The position numbers and the translations under genes were made by a program. A DNA stretch of 33,040 nt from NCBI RefSeq assembly GCF_018207095.1, contig NZ_QOCZ01000046.1:1-33040 (forward strand). The letters are read 5' to 3'. The notes beneath the pieces are model-generated. The model saw nothing but the letters and a program-made list of their open reading frames with translations, was not told where the DNA came from and made no database searches. Positions 7,798 through 17,269 of the stretch are shown here, piece by piece. Position 1 is the stretch's first letter, and every line of letters starts with the position of its first letter. This DNA is from Nocardiopsis sp. MG754419. GTDB taxonomy: Bacteria > Actinomycetota > Actinomycetes > Streptosporangiales > Streptosporangiaceae.

Positions 7798-8400
7798 GTG
7801 CCGAAGGTCGTGGACAGACAGAACCGTCGCCGGAGCGTGGCCGAGGCGATCCACCGCATCGCCGCCCGCGGGGGGCTCGAAGAGGTCAGTGTCCGGATGG
7901 TGGCCACCGAGGCGGGGCTGTCCGTCGGAGCCGTCCAACGCGCGTTCCCCACCAAGAACGACCTGCTCCGGTTCGCCCTGGACACCTCCGTCGACGAGGT
8001 CGCCGCCCGCTTCTCCCGCATCCGGATCGGCCCGGAGCTACTGACGTTCGCCGAAGGACTGCGCGCCGTCCTCGTGGACCTGCTGCCCACGGACGAGCGC
8101 CGCCGGGCCCAGATCCGCATCTGGGCCGCCTACTACGCCCGCGCGGCCGTCGACCCGGAGTTCGCGAAGGTGCTCGCCGACCTGGACACCCGGTCGCGCG
8201 CGAACCTGACCGCCGCCCTCACCTACGCCCGTGACCAGGGTGAACTCACCTCGGGGCAGGACATCGACGCCCTGGTCGAACTGCTCATGGTCATCATCGA
8301 CGGTCTCTGGCTCACGTGCGCCCGTCTGCCCGAGGGCACCGACCTGAGCGGCCCGCGCGCGGCGATCGACGCCGCCGTCGCCCTGGTCTCGGCGCGCTGA
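7798..8400 (+). CDS. TetR-family transcriptional regulator
   Basis: 200 aa from the GTG at 7798 (MPKVVDRQNRRRSVAEAI...). The N-terminal helix-turn-helix is clear: AEAIHRIAARGGLEEVSVRMVATEAGLSVGAVQRAFPTKNDLL is split over about residues 15-58, with the recognition helix around LSVGAVQRAF. The C-terminal region (IRIWAAYYARAAVDPEFAKVL, then ALVELLMVIIDGLWL) resembles the BetI-type TetR_C_6 ligand-binding domain. An in-frame GTG at 7810 is an alternative start. The protein probably represses itself and the divergent esterase through the palindrome at 7741-7768. Its ligand is unknown but may be a substrate of the esterase. Confidence 0.92.
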   Translation: MPKVVDRQNRRRSVAEAIHRIAARGGLEEVSVRMVATEAGLSVGAVQRAFPTKNDLLRFALDTSVDEVAARFSRIRIGPELLTFAEGLRAVLVDLLPTDERRRAQIRIWAAYYARAAVDPEFAKVLADLDTRSRANLTAALTYARDQGELTSGQDIDALVELLMVIIDGLWLTCARLPEGTDLSGPRAAIDAAVALVSAR

Positions 8401-8609
8401 ACCGTCCTCGCGGGTCATCCCGACGCCCCCGACCGTTCCCGGGGCCGTTCCGGGTGGTGGATGAGGATCGTGGTCATCGGACGCCGAGGGCGACCGGCGG
8501 GAGGAACGCCATGACCACCGAGCACGACCGGAACCACGTCGGCGTCCCCGAACCGGCGCGCTCGCCGCACCGCCGGCGGAGGCCCGGGGCCTCAGGGCCG
8601 CATGAAGGG

Positions 8610-8648
8610 CAGGGCCCTGGGCGTTCCGGGGGAACGTCCAGGGCCCTG
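8610..8648 (-). terminator. Terminator downstream of glgB
   Basis: An 18-bp stem (8610-8627 with 8631-8648, one G-U pair) has a 3-base GGG loop. It is 10 bases past the glgB stop on the minus strand and is nearly symmetric, so it may also stop transcription arriving from tetR. The rest of 8401-8609 holds only short weak hairpins. Confidence 0.8.
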
Positions 8649-8657
8649 GTCGGTGGC

Positions 8658-11054
8658 TCAGCGCTGGGGTTCGAACCAGACCGCGCCGAGCGGGGGCAGG
8701 GTGATCTCCGCGGAGAACGGCTGCCCGTGCCACTCCTGGGCCTGGGCCTCCACCGTGGTGGGAGCCGCGTGCCCCGAACCGCCGAAGCGCGGCTCGTCGG
8801 AGTTGAGCACCGCGTTCCAGCGGCCCTCGACCGGCAGACCGATCCGCCAGTCCGAGCGGGGCACCGGTGAGAAGTTCACCGCGCACACCAGCATCGATCC
8901 GTCCTCGCCCCGACGCAGGTGGCTCAGGGTGTTGCCCTCGTGGTCACCGCCGTCCAGCCAGACGAACCCGGCCGGGTCGGTGTCCAGCGACCACAGCGCC
9001 GCGCGCGGTCGGTAGGCGTCGTTGAGCGCCTTGACCAGCTGCTGCACGCCCGCGTGGTGGTCGTACTGCAGCAGCCACCACGGCACGCCCTGCTCGTGCG
9101 ACCACTCGTCGCCCTGGGCGATCTCGCCGCCCATGAACAGCAGCTGCTTGCCCGGGTGCGACCACATGAAGGACAACAGGGCCCGCAGGTTCGCCGCCCG
9201 CTGCCACTCGTCGCCGGGGGCCTTGTTGTACAACGACTGCTTACCGTGCACCACCTCGTCGTGCGACAGCGGCAGGACGTAGTTCTCGCTGTAGGCGTAC
9301 ACCATCGAGAACGTGATGTCGTTGTGGTGGTACTTGCGGTGGATCGGTTCCTTCTTCACGTACTCCAGGGAGTCGTGCATCCACCCCATGTTCCACTTGA
9401 GCCCGAAACCGAGGCCACCGTGCTCCACCGGGGTCGTCACCCCCGTGTACGCGGTGGACTCCTCAGCGATCATCGCCACGTCGGGGTTGCGCCGGTACAC
9501 CGTGGTGTTGAGGTCCTTGAGGAAGTCGATCGCCTCCAGGTTCTCCCGGCCGCCGAACGCGTTCGGCTCCCAGGCGCCGGAGTCGCGCGAGTAGTCGAGG
9601 TAGATCATCGAGGCGACCGCGTCCACCCGCAGTCCGTCGATGTGGAACTCCTCCAACCAGTACAGAGCGTTGGCGACGAGGAAGTTGCGCACCTCGGTCC
9701 GCCCGTAGTTGAAGATCAGCGTGCCCCAGTCGGGGTGCTCGCCCCGGCGCGGGTCGGGGTGCTCGTACAGGGCGCTGCCGTCGAAGTCGGCCAGCGCCCA
9801 GGAGTCCTTGGGGAAATGCGCCGGCACCCAGTCCAGGAGCACACCGATGTCCGCCCGGTGCAACGCGTCCACCAGGTGCCGGAACTCGTCCGGGGACCCG
9901 AACCGCGGGGTGGGCGCGTAGTAGGAGGTGACCTGGTACCCCCACGAACCGTCGAAGGGGTGCCCGGCCACCGGCAGGAACTCCACGTGGGTGAAGCCCA
10001 TCTCGGAGACGTAGGACACCAGCTGTTCGGCCAGGTCGACGTAGGACAGGCCCGGGCGCCAGGAGCCCAGGTGCACCTCGTAGACGCTCATGGGGGCCCG
10101 GTGGGGTTCCAGGCCCTTGCGCTCGGCCATCCACTGTTCGTCGGTCCACACGTGGTCGGAGACGGTGACGACCGAGGCCGTGGCCGGCGGCACCTGGGTG
10201 CGGCGGGCCATGGGGTCGGCCTTGTCCCGCCAGTGTCCGTCGGAACCGAGGATCTGGAACTTGTACAGGGCGCCGTCGCCGACTCCGGGGACGAACAGTT
10301 CCCACACGCCGGAGGAGCCCAGACTGCGCATCGGGTGGGCGAGCCCGCTCCAGTAGTTGAAGTCGCCGATGACCCGGACCCCGCGCGCGGCGGGGGCCCA
10401 GACCGCGAACCGGGTCCCGGCCGCGTCGTCCGGCGCCCCGTCCGGGGCGGTGACGTGAGAGCCCAGGGCACGCCACAGTTCCTCGTGACGCCCCTCACCG
10501 ATCAGGTGCAGGTCCAGCTCCCCGAGCGTGGGGGCGAAGCGGTAGGAATCGGCCTGCACCAGTTCCGGGCCGTCCTCGTAGCGGACCGCGATCCGGTAGT
10601 CGTCGACCTTCTTCGGGAGGCGGGCCGCGAACACGCCGCGGTGACGGTGCGGCAGCGCGACCCGGGTGCCGTCGGGAAGGACGACGTGCGCCTCGACCGC
10701 TCCGGGACGCAGGACCCGAAGGTCGCGTCCGTGCAGGCCGAGGACGGAGTGCGGGTCGTGGTGGCGGCCGTCCACCACACGGTCGAGTTCCTCGACCAGG
10801 GTCTCCGCGAGTCCCGCCGGGGTGCGCGTCCGACGGGTCGTCTTCCCCTCCGTCGCCTTCTTCGGGGCGGCCTTCGCCCCGTTCCCGCCGGCGGCCTTCC
10901 CCGGCGCCGTCCCGGTGGCCGCGGCCGTGGCGGAGGCCTTCGCCGTCTTCGCGGTCTTCGTGGTCTTCTTCCCGGTCGACGTCCTCTTCGCCGCCGTGGG
11001 CTCCGCCGCCGGCTCGTCGGCGGTCGCGGACTTCTTCGTCGTACGCGGTGACAA
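8658..11054 (-). CDS. glgB: 1,4-alpha-glucan branching enzyme with Lys/Ala-rich N-terminal tail
   Basis: GH13 branching enzyme that cuts alpha-1,4 chains and re-attaches them by alpha-1,6 bonds. No good ATG or GTG exists near the tail. I choose TTG at 11054-11052 (GGAG five bases upstream), giving about 798 aa, because a hairpin ending the previous gene lies at 11131-11160. Residues 1-80 are a basic low-complexity tail (repeats such as KKTTKTAKTAKAS, AAPKKATEGKTTRR) resembling histone H1. The CBM48/N-terminal beta domains follow from about 80, then the catalytic barrel: Asp478 in GLRVDAV, Glu531 in IAEEST, Asp599 in LPLSHDEVVHGK. The C-terminus ends LPPLGAVWFEPQR. It is last of the four GlgE-pathway genes. 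The enzyme call is certain; the start is less so. Confidence 0.93.
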   Translation of the reverse strand: MSPRTTKKSATADEPAAEPTAAKRTSTGKKTTKTAKTAKASATAAATGTAPGKAAGGNGAKAAPKKATEGKTTRRTRTPAGLAETLVEELDRVVDGRHHDPHSVLGLHGRDLRVLRPGAVEAHVVLPDGTRVALPHRHRGVFAARLPKKVDDYRIAVRYEDGPELVQADSYRFAPTLGELDLHLIGEGRHEELWRALGSHVTAPDGAPDDAAGTRFAVWAPAARGVRVIGDFNYWSGLAHPMRSLGSSGVWELFVPGVGDGALYKFQILGSDGHWRDKADPMARRTQVPPATASVVTVSDHVWTDEQWMAERKGLEPHRAPMSVYEVHLGSWRPGLSYVDLAEQLVSYVSEMGFTHVEFLPVAGHPFDGSWGYQVTSYYAPTPRFGSPDEFRHLVDALHRADIGVLLDWVPAHFPKDSWALADFDGSALYEHPDPRRGEHPDWGTLIFNYGRTEVRNFLVANALYWLEEFHIDGLRVDAVASMIYLDYSRDSGAWEPNAFGGRENLEAIDFLKDLNTTVYRRNPDVAMIAEESTAYTGVTTPVEHGGLGFGLKWNMGWMHDSLEYVKKEPIHRKYHHNDITFSMVYAYSENYVLPLSHDEVVHGKQSLYNKAPGDEWQRAANLRALLSFMWSHPGKQLLFMGGEIAQGDEWSHEQGVPWWLLQYDHHAGVQQLVKALNDAYRPRAALWSLDTDPAGFVWLDGGDHEGNTLSHLRRGEDGSMLVCAVNFSPVPRSDWRIGLPVEGRWNAVLNSDEPRFGGSGHAAPTTVEAQAQEWHGQPFSAEITLPPLGAVWFEPQR

Positions 11055-11130
11055 TGCGACTCCGTGATGACTCGTGGTGGTCGGATGAGCGGGGAGTTCG
11101 GTGAAACTCTGGTCCGGCGGGGAAGAACGA

Positions 11131-11160
11131 GGTGGCCGCCGTGCGCGAACGGCGGCCACC
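11131..11160 (-). terminator. Stem-loop between mak and glgB
   Basis: A perfect 12-bp stem (11131-11142 with 11149-11160) has a 6-base loop and begins 7 bases after the mak stop on the minus strand. It suggests that glgB is partly uncoupled from glgE-treS-mak, and it argues against a GlgB start upstream of it. Confidence 0.65.
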
Positions 11161-11166
11161 GGGGAC

Positions 11167-12546
11167 TCAGCCGGGCACCGGAGGCGCGCCGGCCGCTGTG
11201 GCGATGGACTCCAGCGGTACCCGCAGCCAGTCGGGGCGGTTGTGCGCCTCGTACAGGACCTCGTAGACCGCCTTGTCGAACTCGAAGGCGCGCAGCACCG
11301 TCAGGTGCTTGTCCGGGTCGGCGCCGCCGCCGTCGGCGTAACCGCGGCAGAACGCGTCCCGGTTGCGGCGGACCCAGTCGCGCGCCGCCCACGTCAGCTC
11401 CGGGTCGTGCGGCCGCCCGACCAGCAGGTAGCCGGCCGCGTAGTCGAAGGAGCGCAGCATGCCCGCCACGTCCCGCAGCGGGCTGGACAGCCGTTGGCGC
11501 TCGCGCACCGGCACCGTGGGTTCGCCCTCGAAGTCCAGCAGGACCCAGCCGGAGTCGGGGCGGATGACCTGCCCCAGGTGGTAGTCGCCGTGGATCCGCT
11601 GGATCGGCAGGGGCTCGTCCACCTTGGCGAAGTCGGCGTACGCCTCCATCACGCGGGGCGCGTGCTCGGCCAGCTCCGGTACCTCGGCGGAGGCCATCGC
11701 CAGGCGTTCCACCATGGCGTCGGCCAGTTCGGCCGTCGACGCGGGTGAGAGCACGTCGGTGGGCAGGGCCCGGGCCAGCGAACTGTGCACCTGCGCGGTG
11801 GTGTGCCCCAGCCGCGCCGCCTCGTCACCGAAGTCGGCGTCCTCGCCCTCCAACAGCCTGCGCACGTTCTCCGTGGCCAGCAACCAGCCGTCGGTGGCGT
11901 CCGGGACGAACGTCTGCAGCAACGCCAACGTGGTGGGCGTGGTGTGCCCGGACAGGTCGGCCTCGATCCACCCGCACGGGCGCGCCACGTAGGGCGAGCC
12001 CGACAACGCCATGTTCAGCTCCAGGTCCGGGTTGCGCCCGGGCCAGAGCCTGCGGAAGGTCTTGAGCACGTAGTCGCGCCCGTACACCAGGGAGGTGTTG
12101 GACTGTTCACCGGTCAGGAGCCGGCCCTCACCGCACGGCCGTACCTCGGCGCCCGGCAGGGTGCGGAACCGCACCCGACCCCGTCGTCCGCCCTCCTCAC
12201 CCGAGGTGAACCGTTCCAGGAGCAGTGCCGTGAGTTGGGGGTCGTGCGCGGCGTCGTACACCACACGTGGTCGTCCGCCCGCGACCGGGCACACGCCGAT
12301 GGCGGAGCGTGCCAGGTGGGGCGGCAGCGAGCGCGGCGGACGCGACCCGAGCAACACCTGGTACCGCGAGTTGGTGCCGCGCTGCCCCGCCTGGACGACG
12401 AGCACGTTGAGGTCGGGCCCACCGGGACCGGCCGAGACCAGGGTGTACCTGCTCTCGATCCGGACCCGTCGGATCGGGATCCCCTTGCCGGAGAACCATC
12501 GTTGTCGGGGTAGCCAGACTGCCAGGAGTTCTTCGAGCTGCGACAT
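11167..12546 (-). CDS. mak: Maltokinase (Pep2)
   Basis: Maltokinase: ATP + maltose to maltose-1-phosphate, the donor substrate of GlgE. 459 aa from the ATG at 12546-12544, starting MSQLEELLAVWLPRQRWFSGKG, a typical Mak opening. The fold is aminoglycoside-phosphotransferase-like: GEQSNTSLVYG (146-156) and LKTF (Lys162) in the N-lobe, catalytic loop IHGDYHLGQ with Asp321, and metal-binding DFEGEP with Asp338. Its ATG is one base past the treS stop (TGA-C-ATG), so it is translationally coupled to TreS. Substrate channelling between TreS and Mak is known in other actinobacteria, where they form a complex or a fusion. Here they are separate polypeptides. Confidence 0.95.
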   Translation of the reverse strand: MSQLEELLAVWLPRQRWFSGKGIPIRRVRIESRYTLVSAGPGGPDLNVLVVQAGQRGTNSRYQVLLGSRPPRSLPPHLARSAIGVCPVAGGRPRVVYDAAHDPQLTALLLERFTSGEEGGRRGRVRFRTLPGAEVRPCGEGRLLTGEQSNTSLVYGRDYVLKTFRRLWPGRNPDLELNMALSGSPYVARPCGWIEADLSGHTTPTTLALLQTFVPDATDGWLLATENVRRLLEGEDADFGDEAARLGHTTAQVHSSLARALPTDVLSPASTAELADAMVERLAMASAEVPELAEHAPRVMEAYADFAKVDEPLPIQRIHGDYHLGQVIRPDSGWVLLDFEGEPTVPVRERQRLSSPLRDVAGMLRSFDYAAGYLLVGRPHDPELTWAARDWVRRNRDAFCRGYADGGGADPDKHLTVLRAFEFDKAVYEVLYEAHNRPDWLRVPLESIATAAGAPPVPG

Positions 12547-12547
12547 G

Positions 12548-14464
<1,917 letters not shown>

Positions 14465-14563
14465 TTACTGCTCCCACCCAAAATGTTCGACATCGGATCA
14501 ACGGGCGTTCGGGGTCGGGAGGGTGGTGGTGCCTGGACCGTCGCCCCCCGGGTCCCCGTCCCG

Positions 14564-16531
14564 CTATCTGCCGCTGATGGTGAACACGTGTGCGGTTCCG
14601 TTCGCCGGGTCGAGCCGGACGTAGTTGTCCGCTCGCCAGGTGTAGGAACGGCCGGTCAGCTCGTCGGTCACCTTGAGGTCCTCCTCCCACATGCGGCCGA
14701 TCGACGGCAGGTCGAGGCGCACCGTGGCCTCGTGGGCGTGGTGCGGGTCCAGGTTGACGACGACGATGACGGCGTCGTCGGGTTCACCGGGCGCGCCGGG
14801 TCGGTGCTTGGAGAAGCAGACGATCTCCGGCCGGTCCACGTGGTGGAACCGCAGGTTGCGCAGCTCGCGCAGGGACGGGTGGGCCCGGCGCAGCTCGTTG
14901 AGCCGGGTGATGAGCGGGGCGATGGTCGCGCCGGAGGCGGCGGCCCCGGCCCAGTCGCGCGGGCGGTACTCGTACTTCTCCGAGTGCAGGTACTCCTCGC
15001 TGCCGGGCGCGGCGGGGGTGTTCTCGCACAGTTCGAAGCCGGAGTAGATCCCCCAGGTGGGCGAGAGCGTCGCGGCCAGGACCGCGCGCGCCTCGAACGC
15101 GGGCCGACCACCGTGCTGGAGGTAGGCGTTGAGGATGTCGGGGGTGTTGGCGAAGAAGTTGGGCCGCAGGTAGTGCGCGGTCTCCCGGCTGAGCTCGGTG
15201 AGGTACTCGGTGAGCTCGTCCTTGCCGTTGCGCCAGGTGAAGTAGGTGTAGGACTGGTGGAAGCCGACCTTGGCCAGGGCGCGCATCATCGCGGGGCGGG
15301 TGAAGGCCTCGGCCAGGAAGAGCACGTCGGGGTCGGTGGCGGCGACGTCGGCGAGCAGACGCTCCCAGAACACGACCGGCTTGGTGTGCGGGTTGTCCAC
15401 GCGGAAGATCCGCACCCCGTGGTCCATCCAGTGGCGCACCACGCGCAGGATCTCCGCGTACAGACCCTCGAAGTCGTGGTCGAAGCAGAGCGGGTAGATG
15501 TCCTGGTACTTCTTCGGCGGGTTCTCGGCGTAGGCGATGGTGCCGTCGGCGCGCGTCGTGAACCACTCCGGGTGCTCGGTGACCCAGGGGTGGTCGGGGG
15601 AGCACTGGAGGGCCAGGTCCAGGGCGATCTCCAGGCCGTGGGTGGAGGCCTCGGCGACGAAGGCGTCGAAGTCGGCGAGGGTGCCCAGATCCGGGTGGAC
15701 GGCGTCGTGCCCCCCGTCGGCCGACCCGATGGCCCACACCGAACCGGGATCACCGGGCGCGGGGCTCAGGGTGTTGTCGCGTCCCTTGCGGTGCGCGACG
15801 CCGACCGGGTGGATGGGCGGCAGGTACACCACGTCGAAGCCCATGTCGGCGATGGCGGGTAGTCGCTTGGCGGCGGTGGCGAAGGTGCCGGACAGCTCCC
15901 GGCCGGGCGCCCTGTCGACCTGGGCGCCCTCCGAACGCGGGAAGAACTCGTACCAGGAGCCGAACAGGGCGCGCTCGCGGTGCACGGCGACCTTGATCCG
16001 CCGGGATCGGGTGACGAGTTCGCGGATCGGGTTCTGTTCCATGGCGGCGAGGACCTCGTCCGTGACGGCGGTCTCGAAACGTGCCAGGGGCGGCAGGGAG
16101 GTGTCGCGCAGGACGCCGGCGGCCACGGTCAGCGCCGGGTCGCGCGGGGTCCGACGGCCCGCCCGGGCGAGCAGGCGGGCGCCCTCCTCCAGGACCAGAT
16201 CGGTGTCGGAGTCGAGGGGGAGCTTCACGCGGGCGACGTGGAGCCAGGTGCTGAAGGGGTCGCTCCAGGACTCGACGGAGAAGGACCACCGGCCCTCGGA
16301 GGGCAGGCTGATCTCCGCCTCGTAGCGGTCGGTCCCCGGTGCCCGCTCGCGCAGGGGAACGAGGCCCTGGCGGCGTCCCGTGGGGGAGTGCACGACGACG
16401 CCCGCGGCGAGGGAGTCGTGGCCCTCGCGAATCACGGTCGCTTCGACGGTGAAGCGTTCTCCGGGCACGGCTTTCACCGGGCCGAGATCGTTGTCTGGAG
16501 AGATATCGAGGATGGGCAGGCGTCCGATCAC
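14564..16531 (-). CDS. glgE: Alpha-1,4-glucan:maltose-1-phosphate maltosyltransferase
   Basis: GlgE (GH13_3) extends alpha-1,4-glucan by two glucose units from maltose-1-phosphate, releasing phosphate. 655 aa from GTG at 16531-16529. It has an N-terminal beta/helical domain (residues 1-190, including VEATVIREGHDSLAAGV and ELVTRSRRIKVAVHRERALFGSWYEFFPRS split over 171-200), then the barrel: VVYLPPIHPVG, Asp379 in FRVDNPHTK, Glu408 in LFLAEAFTRP, Asp465 in NTPDILNAY. 'ENPPKKYQDIYP' is a GlgE-specific marker. No strong Shine-Dalgarno precedes the GTG, while TACGGT on the minus strand (16544-16539) sits 7 bases before it, so a leaderless transcript is possible. It is first gene of the glucan operon. 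No glgP or glgX is nearby; a PBP gene is divergent instead. Confidence 0.96.
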   Translation of the reverse strand: MIGRLPILDISPDNDLGPVKAVPGERFTVEATVIREGHDSLAAGVVVHSPTGRRQGLVPLRERAPGTDRYEAEISLPSEGRWSFSVESWSDPFSTWLHVARVKLPLDSDTDLVLEEGARLLARAGRRTPRDPALTVAAGVLRDTSLPPLARFETAVTDEVLAAMEQNPIRELVTRSRRIKVAVHRERALFGSWYEFFPRSEGAQVDRAPGRELSGTFATAAKRLPAIADMGFDVVYLPPIHPVGVAHRKGRDNTLSPAPGDPGSVWAIGSADGGHDAVHPDLGTLADFDAFVAEASTHGLEIALDLALQCSPDHPWVTEHPEWFTTRADGTIAYAENPPKKYQDIYPLCFDHDFEGLYAEILRVVRHWMDHGVRIFRVDNPHTKPVVFWERLLADVAATDPDVLFLAEAFTRPAMMRALAKVGFHQSYTYFTWRNGKDELTEYLTELSRETAHYLRPNFFANTPDILNAYLQHGGRPAFEARAVLAATLSPTWGIYSGFELCENTPAAPGSEEYLHSEKYEYRPRDWAGAAASGATIAPLITRLNELRRAHPSLRELRNLRFHHVDRPEIVCFSKHRPGAPGEPDDAVIVVVNLDPHHAHEATVRLDLPSIGRMWEEDLKVTDELTGRSYTWRADNYVRLDPANGTAHVFTISGR

Positions 16532-16561
16532 TGGCTACACCGTAATTGTCGTGGTTCGGGC

Positions 16562-16592
16562 GTTATAGGGCAGCACGTACTGACTCACGTGC
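16562..16592 (-). promoter_or_regulatory. Candidate glgE promoter with overlapping inverted repeat
   Basis: On the minus strand TATAAC (16567-16562) resembles a consensus -10 and would start transcription about 25 bases before the glgE GTG. Just upstream an inverted repeat GCACGT-N8-ACGTGC (16573-16592) occupies the -35/spacer region, where a repressor would act. The -35 itself (around ACGTGA, 16590-16585) is poor, which fits a promoter needing an activator or an alternative sigma factor. TACGGT at 16544-16539 is a competing -10. Confidence 0.35.
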
Positions 16593-16738
16593 AGAAATCA
16601 TCGGAATGTCATCCAACGCAAGACGGAGTTAACGAAGTACGGGATCAGAAACTGTCCGGATTGCGGCTTCGGTGCCCTGCGCTGTCTATGGTCAGCCCTC
16701 TCATGGGGTTTGGCAGAGTGTCGAGGCCGGATAATTTC

Positions 16739-16754
16739 TGTGATTCTCGTCACA
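16739..16754. promoter_or_regulatory. CRP/GlxR-type dyad TGTGA-N6-TCACA
   Basis: A perfect TGTGA-N6-TCACA (centre TTCTCG), identical in both half-sites to the consensus of cAMP-receptor proteins (Crp in E. coli, GlxR/Crp in actinobacteria). It is about 210 bases upstream of the glgE start and 515 upstream of the PBP start. Carbon-status control of glucan synthesis would make sense, but the distance is large for direct activation. Confidence 0.5.
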
Positions 16755-17004
16755 CTCGCCCCGTCGGTATGGGCCGGGTATTCGCCGGGTTTCACCCTGC
16801 AAAACATCGCAAAGCAGGCAAGTCGCCCTAGGGGATGCGGGGGTCTCCATGGTCGATTTCAGATGTCTCTTCAGTAAAAATCCGAAAATTCTTACCGCAT
16901 GTTGTCGGTGGCTCCGAGATGGGTAGGGATGACCGAATGCACGCCGAGCGCGGGCGACTCTATTCCGGACATCCCCATGTGTCCGTTGCGCCCCTTGGGA
17001 ATCA

Positions 17005-17033
17005 CTTGTCACACCTTCGGTCGAAGCGACAAG
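17005..17033 (+). other. Two-tier hairpin in the PBP upstream region
   Basis: CTTGTC (17005-17010) pairs with GACAAG (17028-17033). Inside it CTTCG (17015-17019) pairs with CGAAG (17022-17026) around GT. It could be part of a structured leader of the downstream gene or an operator dyad. I matched it to no known riboswitch. Confidence 0.35.
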
Positions 17034-17269
17034 ATCACATTCGACTTTGTTGTGTGTCTCGTCTTGATGTCGAGAGGAATGCCGAACGGTTTCTAGTGAA
17101 GAGACTGCTCTGGTCGACCTGTGGTGGTTCGTGTGGCTTTGCCAGGGATTGAGTAATCTTTTCGATGACACGCCCGATATGGCGCAGTTCTCTTTGCGTG
17201 GTCCCTGCGAGGGTGGTCGACGGAGTGCCCATCACCTCACGGTGGGCGGTGCACGGTCGAGGGGGCGAC

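Larger units (their letters stand above)
16532..17269. other. 738-bp relatively AT-rich divergent regulatory region (glgE / PBP)
   Basis: No recognisable gene lies between the divergent starts of glgE and the penicillin-binding protein. Base composition is visibly richer in A/T than the flanking genes, with runs such as GTAAAAATCCGAAAATTCTTA near 16875-16895 (shown here only in part as a landmark). It contains the IR at 16573-16592, a CRP-like dyad at 16739-16754 and a hairpin at 17005-17033. Short open frames exist (for example 16899-17096, plus strand) but lack the G/C third-position bias of real genes here. Long 5' leaders or small RNAs are possible; none was identified. Confidence 0.6.

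Noticed and set aside
8668..8680. GGTTCGAACC, like a tRNA T-loop
   Set aside because: It encodes the C-terminal WFEP of GlgB; no acceptor or anticodon stems surround it.
8511..8870. Plus-strand frame starting ATG with GGGAGGA upstream (MTTEHDRNHVG...)
   Set aside because: Despite a good ribosome-binding site it runs through the glgB terminator hairpin and more than 200 bases antisense to glgB, and its sequence resembles no family I know.
16700..16840. Possible cyclic-di-AMP (ydaO) riboswitch upstream of a cell-wall gene
   Set aside because: I looked for its conserved blocks and did not find them in order; only scattered similarity.
16899..17096. Small 65-codon open frame in the AT-richer region
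   Set aside because: No ribosome-binding site, no third-position G/C bias and no recognisable sequence.
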